A stretch of DNA of 64,000 nt from Mesodorylaimus sp. YZB2_4 (Eukaryota; Nematoda; Enoplea; Dorylaimida; Dorylaimidae). The stretch lies in the NCBI GenBank assembly GCA_030248295.1, contig JASANH010000209.1, positions 620,001 to 684,000 on the forward strand, given 5' to 3'. The number at the start of each line of letters is the position of its first letter. Positions within the stretch are counted from its first letter, which is position 1. The notes beneath the pieces were generated by a model that saw only the letters and a program-made list of their open reading frames with translations, was not told the DNA's origin and made no database searches. Positions 1 to 10,511 of this stretch are shown here, piece by piece. The translations under genes were made by a program, and so were the position numbers.

Positions 1-17
1 ACTTGCAACTAGACAGG

Positions 18-227
18 ATGAAGCCCGTCTTCTGCTCCCTTGTCCTGCTGCTCGCCCTTGTGGCCATGCTCGGCCACAGTGCCACTGCCAACACGTCCAA
101 CGCCACTGCGGCAGCAACCCCCGATTTGTCCGAATTACAACAACAAATGGAGGCTGATCCACGGCTTATTCCAATTTTTGCCAAGGCACTGATGCTGATC
201 GTCGGAGGCCTGGCTGCTGCGGGCTAA
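18..227 (+). CDS. small secreted peptide, unknown function
   Basis: From the ATG at 18 the frame encodes 69 aa. The first ~27 residues look like a signal peptide: a basic-free start MKPVFC, a hydrophobic core of Leu/Val/Ala, and a likely cut near SATA. The short mature part has two N-glycosylation sequons (NTS, NAT), an acidic middle (LSELQQQMEADPR) and a hydrophobic Gly/Ala-rich end (LMLIVGGLAAAG). No cysteines remain after the signal. A strong splice donor (GTGAGT) lies at 251, 24 bp after the stop, so the 3' UTR may contain an intron. I do not recognise a family; it could be an antimicrobial-like or cuticle peptide, but nothing proves that. The upstream side is cut by the window edge, so earlier exons cannot be excluded. 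Confidence 0.6.
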   Translation: MKPVFCSLVLLLALVAMLGHSATANTSNATAAATPDLSELQQQMEADPRLIPIFAKALMLIVGGLAAAG

Positions 228-429
228 GCATTGACGCTAGAGGACTGACGGTGAGTAAGTGCGTCATTTTTTGCTGCGATTCCTGATTAGGAACCTTTTT
301 TTAGAACGATGTGACGGTTATTTCTCATGATTCGTGAAAATTATCAGTCTCTGGTGTGAATACGTTGACAATAGACTAGTTGATAATGCGAAGTGCTTCC
401 TTATCTGAAAATCAGATATTAGATCGCAC

Positions 430-700
430 TTATTATACCATCACCAAATCCACACGGAATTTCTTTTTAAAGTTTCATGGTCGAATATAAAAAACACTGC
501 TTATACGATTCCAGAAAATGTCTGACCACAATCAGTTCGTGGTCCTGGAATATAAGCGAGAACACAATTTTCTGATAGGTGTACAAATTTAGCGTTACCA
601 TTTTTGAGAGCCATTATAAAAGGTATAGAACTGGCACAGCTTTGCACGCTTCCTACGATCCAAAAGATACCATCTAGATTTCGATAAAGCTTCGTCACCT
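430..700 (-). mobile_element. LINE 3'-end remnant
   Basis: The minus-strand reading (501-698 and just below) resembles the last segment of the LINE at 23.3-25.7 kb: an NGNAKFVHLSEN stretch parallels NDFPNARFLHKSA there, followed by a phenylalanine-rich segment in the place of its QCFIFSAMTLWN. Similarity is weak and the frame is short, so this is an old, diverged fragment. Confidence 0.4.
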
Positions 701-1700
701 GGCATGGTAAAATAGTTCAGGTGCGATATCAGTTCATATTTTTGTTAATGCACTACAATTGTTCAATGGCCGATTTTGAAACCCGTTCCCAGACAACAGA
801 GCCATATTGTTACAGATCTCACACAATCATATACAGTATATCTTACTTAATATAGGAGGGGAGCGTGCCTTCCCGATCTCCGCCTCAAATCCCCAATCAT
901 AACATTTGACTTCCATTTGGCGTCCATTGCTTCTGTGCAGGGACCGCGCGCTGAACAATTCGAGCCTGCAGACCCTTGTAGTTAGTTAGATCACGGTAGC
1001 ATTACAGTCGGAGCAAGAGTGTAACACGCATGCACTTTCGGTATCCCGCGTTGTTCGACACAGAAGAGAAGACTCACCTGCTTACTGCTCTGATCCAAAT
1101 TTCTGGTTCAGTCATTTTTACTGCATATGTGATCGTGAGCTCAGTGGGTGAGCATTTGGCTTTTCAGACAGGGCATAATTCTAATGCTGCCTCTCCCTGA
1201 TTTTTGTGACTTTCTTTGAAGGTTTCTGCGAGCGGCGAAAGTACTGTAGGAGGTTTCCTGTTGGGATCTAACATTCCTTTTGTAAATGCGTACTATTCGA
1301 CCGATGTTGTCTTGACTGACTTGTGACTCATCGTTAAAAGTCGTTTCCAGAGACATCGTACACATTCCAGAGATCATTGAATCGTTATGTGTAATAATTA
1401 GTTCAGACCTAAATCGGGGTCTGCTGCAAGGCCATGGCGAGTTAGATTTAGTGAAGATATCGAAATCATATGTATATCCATATCTTTTTTCAAGTTTATA
1501 TCAAGACTAATCTGAAACAGGATGACAAGTTTGTCTTCGTGGAATAAACTAATGCAAAAGCGATAAAGTTAATGCTGTTCTACAGTATAACAGTGTACAG
1601 TATAACATGCATTACTTTTGCAATCTTTTGCTAATCGAGACGAGTGCGAAACATGCCACAGGCTCTTGCAACGTTCCTCTTCGCACCTCAGCACGCTGCA
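701..1700. other. non-coding stretch
   Basis: No open frame here has coding character. I see only an AT-rich stretch with repeated GATAT-type words near 1450-1500 and no recognisable repeat boundaries. Confidence 0.4.
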
Positions 1701-1719
1701 TATACCTGGGCCACTCTGT

Positions 1720-1815
1720 AGAGGCTCGACTGGCAATCGATACTCTGCACGGAGCCAGCAGCTGGGAGCGTCACCCGTCAGGGTGACGTTTCAGCCATGT
1801 ACTAGGTCGGAGGAC
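1720..1815. repeat. dispersed repeat fragment abutting gag
   Basis: The words around 1728-1795 (GGAGCCAGCAGCTGGGAGCG, GTCACCCGTCAGGGTGACG) recur in reverse-complement form near 57,115-57,190, next to a SINE in a TRPM intron. The repeat begins where the gag frame at 1816-3270 stops, so it probably marks the truncation point of that retroelement. Confidence 0.45.
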
Positions 1816-3270
1816 TTAGTAGGCAGCTCTGGGTGGGGGTGAATTAGATACGCTGGTTGTTGGCGGCAGTGTGGTACTGGACTCGTTGATTGGAGCCGGG
1901 ACTGACGAGGGGTCGCTGCCGGATGGTGGCGCGACTGGAACATTGGCCAATGGCGGGGTAACCGGAGCGTTGACCGACGATGGCGAGCCAACGGCTTTGT
2001 CCTGCAATGAGTCTTCATCGCAGTCTGATATGTACGCATGCTCCTCATATGGTTCGAACTCAAGGAAATCAGCTGAATAAAAGTTCTCAGTGGGAAAATA
2101 TTCCTCCTCCTTATCCACGGCTACGTGTTGGCCTCCCGGGGTGGTGTTGGGTTGCTGGTCTCTGCCGCCCCTATTCTGGTTATTGCTACGAGCTTGATTC
2201 CTGTTCCCTCGGTTACTTGATCGGCTCCTACGATTGTCTGAGGGTGCGGCCCTTTGTTGTTGCACCGACTGATTGCCTCCCTGATGACTAACCTGATGCC
2301 GGACAGTGACTGGGTCTTGACCACCCAGCCGCTGTTTGGCGCCGATGAAAAACCGACATTCCATACGGCGATGATTTTGACGCCCGCAGTGCAAACAGGA
2401 AGAGTCTCCATTCCGAGTGAACTGATCCTTGGCCCTCTTCAACGCTCGACACTGATCAACTGTGTGCCCCAAATTTCCATCGTAGATGCAACGATCTTGA
2501 TTCTGTTGGCCTGTTGTCTGGCCACCGCTATTGCTATTGTTCCCGCGAAAGCGGCCACGTTCAGAATTACCGAAACTGTTTCGGGATTGTCCGCCATACG
2601 CCAAGTGCAACGAACTAGAGATGTCGGCCGAAGTTGGGTTCGTCAAAACCGACCTTTGCACTTCTGAAGAAGTCAAAGAAAACATTCGTTGATTCATTTC
2701 AGCTGTGTTGGCTGCTGCTACAACATCCTCAAGTGTTCTTCCCATATTCAAGTATGCTGCCTTCCACAGTTTGTAATTAGAATGAGATTTCTCGCTGGTT
2801 TCCAAACCACTCACAAAACGCTCTTTAAGCAACAGTGTCCTAGCTGCTTCCTCTTCATTATTGTAAGCCAGTTCAACGAGTGATTTCAGGTCTCTCAAAT
2901 AATCAGCTACTGTCTCATTATCTTGCTTTTTCCTACTTTGCAACTGTTGACGCCATATGGCCAATTGATGAGGGAAAACCAAATTAGTTTGCAAAAAATG
3001 TTTAGCACGTACATAAGTGCTGACATTATCTGCGGCTGCACTTCTGAGTACGTCTAGTGCCCTATCTTTTAATGCTTTCTTGAGCTCGGTCAGACGAGTC
3101 TCATCTGTTATGCCTGCTACTAAATTGGCTTGATACTCAAAATGATCGAACCATTTCCTGACATCCTGCGTGAGTTCACCAGTCAAGGGAGTCTTATCCC
3201 AGATGCGAAAGAATGGATGATGCATGTTTGCCATAGCGGCTGTTAGTGCTGCAATTGCTGCTTCTGCCAT
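1816..3270 (-). CDS. Gag-like protein of an LTR retrotransposon
   Basis: This intact 484-aa frame starts at an ATG (3270), 255 bp inside a matching LTR. Residues ~20-190 resemble the retrotransposon Gag fold: FRIWDKTPLTGELTQDVRKW, a WRQQLQSRKKQDNETVADYL stretch, then L..LVELAYNN. Two zinc-knuckle-like motifs follow near residues 260-310: CIYDGNLGHTVDQC (first knuckle, imperfect) and CLHCGRQNHRRMEC. A basic Gln/Asn/Arg-rich stretch and an acidic, Pro/Ser-rich tail end the protein. Gag packages element RNA into cytoplasmic particles. No protease or RT frame follows below 1816, where an unrelated repeat begins, so the element is 3'-truncated. Whether the acidic tail is native or read-through into flanking DNA is unclear. 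Confidence 0.8.
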   Translation of the reverse strand: MAEAAIAALTAAMANMHHPFFRIWDKTPLTGELTQDVRKWFDHFEYQANLVAGITDETRLTELKKALKDRALDVLRSAAADNVSTYVRAKHFLQTNLVFPHQLAIWRQQLQSRKKQDNETVADYLRDLKSLVELAYNNEEEAARTLLLKERFVSGLETSEKSHSNYKLWKAAYLNMGRTLEDVVAAANTAEMNQRMFSLTSSEVQRSVLTNPTSADISSSLHLAYGGQSRNSFGNSERGRFRGNNSNSGGQTTGQQNQDRCIYDGNLGHTVDQCRALKRAKDQFTRNGDSSCLHCGRQNHRRMECRFFIGAKQRLGGQDPVTVRHQVSHQGGNQSVQQQRAAPSDNRRSRSSNRGNRNQARSNNQNRGGRDQQPNTTPGGQHVAVDKEEEYFPTENFYSADFLEFEPYEEHAYISDCDEDSLQDKAVGSPSSVNAPVTPPLANVPVAPPSGSDPSSVPAPINESSTTLPPTTSVSNSPPPRAAY

Positions 3271-3343
3271 TTCCTAAGCTGCTGATTCAATTGATTTGGT
3301 GGCTATAATTAGCTGCTTTGAAAAGGGAAAACAGTCAATGATA

Positions 3344-3462
3344 GTGCAATCGCTTGGGATTGTACACTTTATGTGATGATGCAATCGCTTGGGATTGTAC
3401 ACCTGATGTGCAATCGCTTGGGATTGTACACGTGGGGTGCAATCGCGTGAGATTGTACACCT
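3344..3462 (-). repeat. four tandem hairpin repeats in the LTR-element leader
   Basis: A unit of ~23 bp, GCAATCGCTTGGGATTGTAC at its core, occurs four times at irregular 26-36 bp spacing between the LTR and the gag ATG. Each unit can fold: CAATC and GATTG form the stem and GCTTGG the loop. The last copy differs in its loop (GCGTGA). In the element's own orientation it lies in the 5' untranslated leader. Confidence 0.8.
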
Positions 3463-3524
3463 TATGTGATACCAGACTGTTATTGTGTTCCTCCCTGGGG
3501 TAAGACCTGAGCGGCCCCCAAAAA

Positions 3525-4055
3525 TGTGATGAAGTTAGCTGGGTGTTTAACCTGCTGTCCTAACCACACCACACTCAATTAAGCTTACCCAAAGTGCGCT
3601 GGTAGGGCGCAAAACGTTGAACACGGCGTGCGCCGGCGATTCGGGCCATCGCTGGTGGAAGAAAAGAAAAAAAAGAGAAGAGACCAAATGTGATCGGCGT
3701 TTACTCAAACGAGACGTAGAATGAACACTGACTGATACATGGACAGACGCCCCTATTTATACCCTTCCTAATACACATGCCTGGTAATAACTGGTCTGTC
3801 AAACAAATACAAACACCAAGAAAAACAGGTCCAAATCAGTGAAATGACATAATGCAAAATAGGCTACAGCACGGGGCCTGGCCCGCGATCCAGAACACGT
3901 TATCTGTGCATACCTAGTTAAACATGACAAATTGGACCTATTCTAATGCGCAAGGGTCCAATGGGTGATTATGGCCTGGCAGCGCTTGTCATAGAAAGTG
4001 ATTTTCAACGGAAAAAATTGCGCGGCAGAGTTCAACTTCACATACCCTTATCACA
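3525..4055 (-). mobile_element. 5' LTR of the gag-bearing retrotransposon
   Basis: On the minus strand the LTR runs TGTGATAAGG ... TTCATCACA, with inverted ends TGTGAT/ATCACA. It is 531 bp. A diverged homologue stands alone at 32,239-32,771, which confirms the limits. After the LTR end the minus strand reads TTTTTGGGGGCCGCTCAGG; TGGGGGC resembles a tRNA-Pro primer-binding start, which I offer only tentatively. A TATA-like TATAAATA lies in the LTR around 3756-3763 on the minus strand. Confidence 0.8.
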
Positions 4056-5335
4056 CATATCTGTCTTCTGTTTTTGAGATCGCAGAAAAACCGACCAGGA
4101 AAAAGAGCTTTGGGGCCATCCAAAGCTCTTTTTCTTAGGATCCGACCAGGAAAAAGGACGGTCCCGATCCATAAAGGACGTCCAATTAAGGGGGTGAGCG
4201 GGGGTCAGCGAAAAGTGGACGGAAGTGGATGGGGCAGGGGGAGGCTAAGGCTAAGTGGACGTCCACTTTACAAAATTGGTGGGAGATATCTCAGAAAATT
4301 AGCAAAATTATCATTAGTCAACAAGTTCTAGATAAAAAATCACTAATATTTAAATCATCAAGCTTCGATCCAAAGACTCTTCTTCGGATGACTAACGATA
4401 AGATCGATTATATTCCAGTTTTCCCCGCGATAGTACTAAGATCTATTACCGCCAATGAGCTTGCCGAACCGAACCAGGACCAGCCCGAGTTAAAAACTTC
4501 AAGTGAAAGGACAATCATGAACTAGGAGTTATCGTGGGTGTGCCTTGATCTTCACTGCAATTAAACAAGCTGTTGAGCTTTGCAACAACTTGACTGGTCC
4601 ACCCTGCCTAGCAGCAGGAAAGCTGCGGTTTATTTCGATCCTGGTTCAATTATGGTCTGGTCCTGGTTCAGCTGCAAAAGCTGGTTTGGTTGAACCTGGC
4701 AGAGAGGAGGATCAATACTTTCCCCACTCGCCGTTGTCCACTGGCGCCAGGTTTATATTTATTTGTTCCGTCTTTGGGACGCCAGAGACGATGCTGAGCA
4801 GCATCAACTGATCTGACCCTCAGCGTGGATCCCAATCTCGATGTGGCTGATGCTTCAAGACATAAGATATAAAAGGGGGGCGTCTTTGGCACTACGCCCT
4901 CACTAACCTGTCTGCCCTCCTGCGAGCCTTCGAAAACTCAGGAGAACTAACCTGCGCCTAAAGTGGGATTCAATACCGCTTTGATGCTTTCGACTACGCG
5001 ATGGCGGAGTCGAAAGCACCAAAGCGCATTTTCGAGGGATTTTCGAATACATCTCACTTAATAATAAACACAGACTTTATAATTTTGCCAAGCACGCCAT
5101 GAGAGTTTTGGTAATCGCTTCAGCAGGGATTTTATTAGGAGAGTAGCGCTCATCTTCGTATAAGCTATGCGGTACATGGAATTACATGTTAAAAAGATTC
5201 GAGACGACTCACTCGACCAAAACGAATGCGTTCTTTGAAAGGCAGATACATAATAATATTTAACCAAACGATTCGGGAATAATTTTTGATGTCAGTGTAT
5301 AAAACCTCGTGTCTTATAGAGAGGTTTATTAGTAC
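4056..5335. other. non-coding stretch with a hairpin and a TATA-like promoter word
   Basis: No convincing gene. A 14-bp stem (AAAAAGAGCTTTGG / CCAAAGCTCTTTTT) occurs near 4098-4132. A TATAAAAG word at 4867-4874, set in a compact GC-rich block, could be the promoter of an old LTR, but I cannot find LTR ends. Confidence 0.35.
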
Positions 5336-6240
5336 TCAACCGCACCGAGCATACGCAGGCATTTTGATATGGGCGTCATAAAGCAGTGGCTGTTCGTGTG
5401 GTTGGGTGTAAGAACTGTACCTGACATAGAGAGCAGTTGTTACAAAGAAACCGACAAAAATCCCACGTGTGGCACTTGTCGTCGTGATCTTGGCGAGCCG
5501 GAACTGCATCAAGTCGGTTTCAGAGCCGAACTTGTGATCCAAATCGGGCTGGGCATGGGCGTACGCTGCTGATGAAACGGCTTGACGGAGCGTTTCTACA
5601 TCACCTTACTTGCCAGGTTCTAGGCAAGCTTGCGGGACCACGAATCGAAGCATGCTCCGTCAAAGACTGTCTTGGGGGGGGGGGGGGGGGTAAACGTCAA
5701 GCGGGTCGAACTGGTCTTGCGACTGTGGTTTGCCGTTGGCACGGGAATCAGGGTGGGATCGAGCATAGGCGGGGCAACCAGGATGACTCCAGTGCTAGGT
5801 TGGTGACCACCCTGACCAGAGGAACGGATATCAGGTTGCTTACTTTGCCTTGTCCAGCTTCTCTTGCATGGCCTTGAGTTGTGACTCGAGAATAGGCATC
5901 TTGAGGCGGTCTTGGGCGGACTTTGCAAGTTCCTCGGCCCATTGCTGCTCTTGTCGCTTGATCGTGTTCTGAATCGCCCCAGCTCGACGTCTGGCGATGT
6001 GTCTGCTTCAATTGCAGCTGCCGCAGCGCGTTCCCGGGACTGTGGCACCTCGTCGCGGAGTTGCTTAGCCTGCGCAGCAGAGATCGGCTGTCGACGACTC
6101 ATACCTGGCTGATCGATGTTGGCTGATGGTTGCTGGTCGTTTTCGTTCGCAGGTGGATTGACTGCCGTAATCTGGACTATCGTTTCTGCAGGTGACTCTC
6201 CATCGGTGGCCTGATCAACGTTGGACGGTTGGTCGGCCAT
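5336..6240 (-). pseudogene. decayed Gag-like ORF of a retroelement
   Basis: The minus-strand frame opens at an ATG at 6240 (MADQPSNVDQATDGES), is Gln/Pro-rich, then has an Ala/Glu/Arg-rich helix-forming run (SRERAAAAAIEADTS). Near 5970 the coding pattern moves to another frame, where the overlapping frame is again charged and coiled-coil-like, and then returns, indicating frameshifts. A proline run lies near 5690 and is encoded by a long G tract on the plus strand. Below 5542 another short frame (DHKFGSETDLMQFRLAKI) continues gag-like content. There are no zinc knuckles and no pol. Retroelement origin is inferred from composition and the neighbouring elements, not from a domain. Confidence 0.4.
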
Positions 6241-6476
6241 TTCGAACGAATAGATGCACGGCTTACACGGGTTGGAGACCGGCAATTTTGCAAACGAGTG
6301 TTATTTTGGAATTTCCCACGTCATCCAGCCAGGATGCTCAGGTACTTCGTCGTCAGTAACAGTAGGTGGCCCAACCTCCACATTTTTTCTTTACACTCGC
6401 ACCCAATTTCTATCTTGCATGTTCATCGTCCTTCATGCATTGTACTAATAGTTGGCTTCAGAACGCGGCTGCAACT

Positions 6477-7028
6477 ATGACTTCTATTCTCGTCGCATTA
6501 AAAAATAGATTTTTTCCTTCATGCTTAAACCAGTCGCAAATATTTTTGCGATTGCCCGATCATATCTGGCTCAACATCGTCATGCAACTCCCATTTTCAG
6601 AACGAGTTCGTTTTGGCCGAGTTAATCGCCGATTTAGAGGAATTTCTTTGTGGGCCATCCGATGCACAGAGGAATTTGAGTTGTGGTACAGCGAACGCAT
6701 GCCGACCGACTGGGCGATCATGGCGCTTTGTATGTGCTCAGCCAAGTTAAAACGACTCTCAATAGTGTGGGTGGAAATGGGGACCATCCCCCTCGAATAT
6801 GCCTTTTTGCTCGTGACGACACATTGGCCCAGTCTGCGATCGTTGACCATGCACAGAGATATTCTGCCAGCCAAATTTTTTCATCAAGTGATAGCCAACT
6901 GCCCGAATTTGCGAGAGATCATCATCGAGCTTTCCCAAAATGCTACATTCGATGTTCGTTGCGAAAGCGTGGAACGAGTCATGCTCGAGCGGTGCACAAG
7001 CAGCTTACTCGCTGAGATCGTACCAAAT
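6477..7028 (+). pseudogene. F-box/LRR protein gene, 5' part (split by a transposon)
   Basis: From the ATG at 6477 the frame encodes an F-box near residues 20-60 (IFLRLPDHIWLNIVMQLPF, then SERVRFGRVNRRFRG), followed by leucine-rich repeats (WPSLRSLTMHRDI, CPNLREIIIELS). F-box proteins are substrate receptors of SCF ubiquitin ligases: the F-box binds Skp1 and the LRRs bind substrate. The repeat array is cut at 7028, where a TIR element begins. Reading on into the element gives only ~15 foreign residues before a stop. The repeats resume in the matching frame at 8889. An earlier in-frame start at 6366 exists, but the ATG at 6477 lies closer to the F-box. As it stands, the gene can make only a truncated protein unless the insert is spliced out. 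Confidence 0.7.
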
Positions 7029-8886
7029 AGACCTTTTCGACGTGTGGAGCCGAAATCGCTAATTTGAACTTCCCGCGCCGACTGCCTATGACAAGAATGA
7101 ATGGACTGTGCGCGGGGTATGCTGGAAAAGGGGTATCTTTCAGCATTGGCGCGAGGCAAACTAGGGCTGTGTCCGTGAAAAACTTCATGTACATTGCGAA
7201 AATAAAGAACTGTCTGAATAATAAAACTGTCTTAACTTCTCCGATTGGTAGTTATTCGACAAGGCAACAATTTACATTATTTCTTGCATAATTAATCAGA
7301 TCATTACGCGGGAATTCCTTCATCGCGGAAACGCAAATGGAACGATTGTGCGCCTGCGTGTGCAGCTTTGGAAGTTAAATTCGAAGTCGGCTTTGGACAA
7401 AAAATGGCCTCGACAATTTTAGCGAAATCGGATTGTTTGCTAGCAATTCTAAATCCGTCGCCGAATTTGTGACGCGCTCACGGACGCCATATGTTTCAAG
7501 TTGGTATACCGGATGACTCAGGTCCTTTTGCGAAACATTTGAGAATGAGGAAATAGAGGGAAGTGATTTGCTTATCGTCGTTTTTAATGTTTCGATGCCA
7601 AAATGCTCTGAAAGAGGCCGTGTACTGGGTATGTTCGTATGCGAATGATATTGCATGTATTTATATTTCTGTGACCTTTTCATTTGACCCTGAACATGGT
7701 TTTAAATCTATATCTTTGGGCCAATACGATTATCATGCTTGCCACGTGATAAGGATATTTCATGTGGTCTTACAAAACATCGTTTTGAGAAAGTTAGCTT
7801 ATCTGAACCTGAACCAAACTACTGCAAAAACTGGCGATGAAAGAGTTGCCTTGATTTATTATCTATGTTATTAGCATTTGCATTTGCATCCAGCATTTGT
7901 GCATTTCGAGGAAATCTGATATTTCATTCAAGCAAACAGTAAGTATTCATACCCTATTCCAAGAATTCCAATGGTAAAATCGTAATAAACTTACAGATAA
8001 CACAGTTATCAAGTTGGCCTCGCTACTTCACCTAGTCATGAACATTCTTAAAAACTGCCAAAAGGTATATCCAAAAAGGGGCACTTTTGCTGTTTGGTCC
8101 CCAACCAACATAGGTTAGCATAGGCTGATATTAGACTTAGGCTTAGGCTAGCAGATGGCTTAGGCTTAGGCTGATACTAGGCTTAGGCTCTGGCTTAGTC
8201 TGGTATACGACTTAAGCTTAGGCTGATATTAGGCTTCAGCCAGCCTTATACCAGCCTTTGCCTGGGAACCAAACGGCAAAAGCGCCCAAAAAGGGAGACA
8301 ATGATCAGAATACCATTTGACAAAGGTCGTAAAAACTTCAAACTCATGACAATATTTCTGGTCAATAATAACCTGGCCGCTTTAAAAAAGCTGGGATCAC
8401 TGTTTCATTTCCGTTTTCTTTCATTTCAGTGACATCTCGTCCAACTTGTTTTTTTTTCGAAATCAACAAATTTTATCGTCGCTTTCTCGTTTCCCTCGAG
8501 GGACTTTTTGAACGCCACTTATGTCAAATCTAATCATGAACAGTGACATGATGTCGGTTCTCACCATCGAATACATCGAAAATTATATCTGACGGTACTT
8601 CGCGGCGAAAACAAAATTTATTCGGCTACTCAACACAGTTCAACGTTTTTTAGACGGAATTCTGAATAGATAGAATGAGTAAAACTTGAATTTTTGATGG
8701 CCGAACATATAAGCTTTTGAAATGATCGAAATGAGATCCGCTGGCCTGACGCCCCTATGCTAAAAGATACCCCTATTGTTCGGGTACCCTGCGCACAGCT
8801 CGTTCTCGTTTGTCATAAGCAGTTGGGACCTGCGACTACAGTAGGCGCGCGATTTTAAATTTGCGCACACATCGAAAAGGTCTATT
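7026..8886. mobile_element. non-autonomous TIR element inside the F-box/LRR gene
   Basis: The two ends are inverted copies: AATAGACCTTTTCGACGTGT on the left and, reverse-complemented, AATAGACCTTTTCGATGTGT on the right. Weaker matching extends to a CGCGCC word on each side. The interior (~1.86 kb) has no convincing transposase frame. CCAAAT occurs at both edges (7023 and 8889) and is a candidate target duplication, although on the right four to five bases separate it from the TIR. The superfamily is undetermined. Confidence 0.65.
8078..8287. mobile_element. ~210-bp MITE with TTAGGC-rich core
   Basis: Inverted ends GGGCACTTTTGCTGTTTGGT (left) and, as reverse complement, GGGCGCTTTTGCCGTTTGGT (right) bound a core of repeated CTTAGGCTTAGGCTGATA-like words. 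AAAAAGG lies immediately outside both ends, a plausible 7-8-bp target duplication. It sits inside the larger TIR element at 7026-8886, so it is a nested, younger insertion. Confidence 0.65.
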
Positions 8887-8888
8887 GC

Positions 8889-9857
8889 CCAAATCTGAAA
8901 CAGCTGATTATCTTTGGCCTGATGCAACCGCCGAATACTCGATCACCAATGCGCATAAATTGCCCTAGTTCACGAGAACTGGTCATTCGTGAGTACAGCA
9001 CGAGCTGTTTACACTATTTTTGGTGCCAAAATCTGGAACGCCTCGAATTAACACAGTTCAACGTCAACCTCGAATTTTCAATCTTTCATCGTTACCAAAA
9101 CTTGAAACGCGTCTTCTTTAAGTCCGAAGCAAAGATAAGGAAGCGAAATATGAACGAGTTGATGGGCGTGCTGGCCAATTTGGAATGGCGCATTATTTTA
9201 TCGTGTCGTCCATCGTGGAGGTTGGAGAAATTGGCGAATTTGAAAAAGATGTACTTCCTTCGTGAACTCGTGGTGTCGGAGCAACGAAAAGTTACTAATC
9301 GTCTGTTTCGAGTATTGTCGACCTACTGCCAGCTGTTGGAAGTATTGGTGGTCGATTATCCACGCGATCACGCAGTGACGAGTCGAGGAATCAAGTGTTT
9401 GACCAAGCTGACCAAATTGCGGGAATTCAAGTTCCGTCGATGTCGTCAAGAAACGCGCTTGGACAACGGATTGTTGGCATTGGCCAAGTGCGGGCGTCTT
9501 GTCGTAATAGATGTGAGAGGTGATTCAGTCTCACGATCGACCCTGGTCGCTTTCGTCCAATGTTGTCCGCAGTTGAGGGAACTGGCGATGGGCATCATCG
9601 AAGACGTAGACTCGATCGATGGTGCTTTGGATCTTTTCAATGAGTTGGCGAAGATTTCTTGCAATCATGAGCAGTTGGAAATTTTTATAAACAGCGGATA
9701 TAAAAAGGGGGAAATATGGTGCTCGAGAATCGTCAAGACGTCTTTGAAACTAATGAATTCGCGAAACGAAAGACTTCGAATCGAAATCTCACGATGGGAA
9801 TGCATAATGGTTGCGGATCCTTTAATTGAGATGATTACGTCCCCGAATCAAGACTGA
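8889..9857 (+). pseudogene. F-box/LRR protein gene, 3' part
   Basis: In the frame that ends at 9857 the reading starts with CPNLKQLIIFGL (8887 on), a textbook LRR consensus, and continues as at least eight further LRRs, including CQNLERLELTQFNV, YQNLKRVFF, CQLLEVLVVDYP, LTKLREFKFRRC, CGRLVVIDVRGD and CPQLRELAMGII. The frame matches that of the 6477-7028 part across the CCAAAT words, so both halves belong to one gene. If transcribed alone from an internal ATG (8922), it would lack the F-box. The repeats are free of stops or frameshifts, which suggests the insertion is recent or that this half is still used. An AATAAA follows 152 bp after the stop. Confidence 0.7.
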
Positions 9858-10008
9858 AACGAGTCTGATAAGTTTATGATTTTCTGCCGCATTCAAGTTT
9901 TGTATCTGAAAGCTCAATTTTGTGTCCGGCTGATTGGATTCGCGATCGATGTAATCCTACTAACTTGCTTTCTTTTTGGCCGTTTTCTGGGATAAAAACT
10001 AGAAGCGA

Positions 10009-10014
10009 AATAAA
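10009..10014 (+). promoter_or_regulatory. poly(A) signal of the F-box/LRR gene
   Basis: A canonical AATAAA lies 152 bp past the stop codon at 9857, the only such hexamer in that stretch. Confidence 0.5.
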
Positions 10015-10510
10015 AAGTTGAGAAGCGGCACTACCGTTCACAGATTACGAGGCAGTTGTACATTTTCTTCACTCACAGCTAAGGTTAAATTACCGCTTGA
10101 TTTTTCATTTTGTTACCACCAGTCAAAAGAGGCAACGAGTCGTATCAAAATTATGATTACCTCGTCATAAAGAAGCATATTACAAAACAATGTGAAAAGC
10201 GAGCACAAATTGGTTGTTCTGAGCTTAATATTGTCCTTATCGCCAACAAAATAACGCAAGAATCGCAGATAATGCTCAATAAGGCACACACAGTTTCGAT
10301 CATTAAAAAACAGCTGATGAGAATCGAAACTGGGCACATTCCACAAACTGTGACACGCATCATAAAAACGCCGTTTTTTTTACTTTTATGTTAAAGATTT
10401 GCAAACAGAGGATTTTATTCATAAAATGGCAGATATCAATGGTAATCAAAAATAAGATCCTGTGATTCTTTGCTATCATAATCTTCTTTACCTTTAAAAT
10501 TTCCTATGCT
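10015..10510. other. non-coding stretch
   Basis: AT-rich sequence with a 94-codon frame (10110-10394) of biased, Lys/Ile-rich composition that I do not accept as a gene. Nothing else is visible. Confidence 0.4.
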
Positions 10511-10511
10511 T

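Noticed and set aside
3344-3462. CRISPR-like array
   Set aside because: Four imperfect units without unique spacers of fixed size, in an animal retroelement leader.
8130-8235. TTAGGC words as an interstitial telomere
   Set aside because: The array is short, degenerate and bounded by MITE TIRs.
10110-10394. 94-codon ORF
   Set aside because: Biased composition, no domain, open on both strands.
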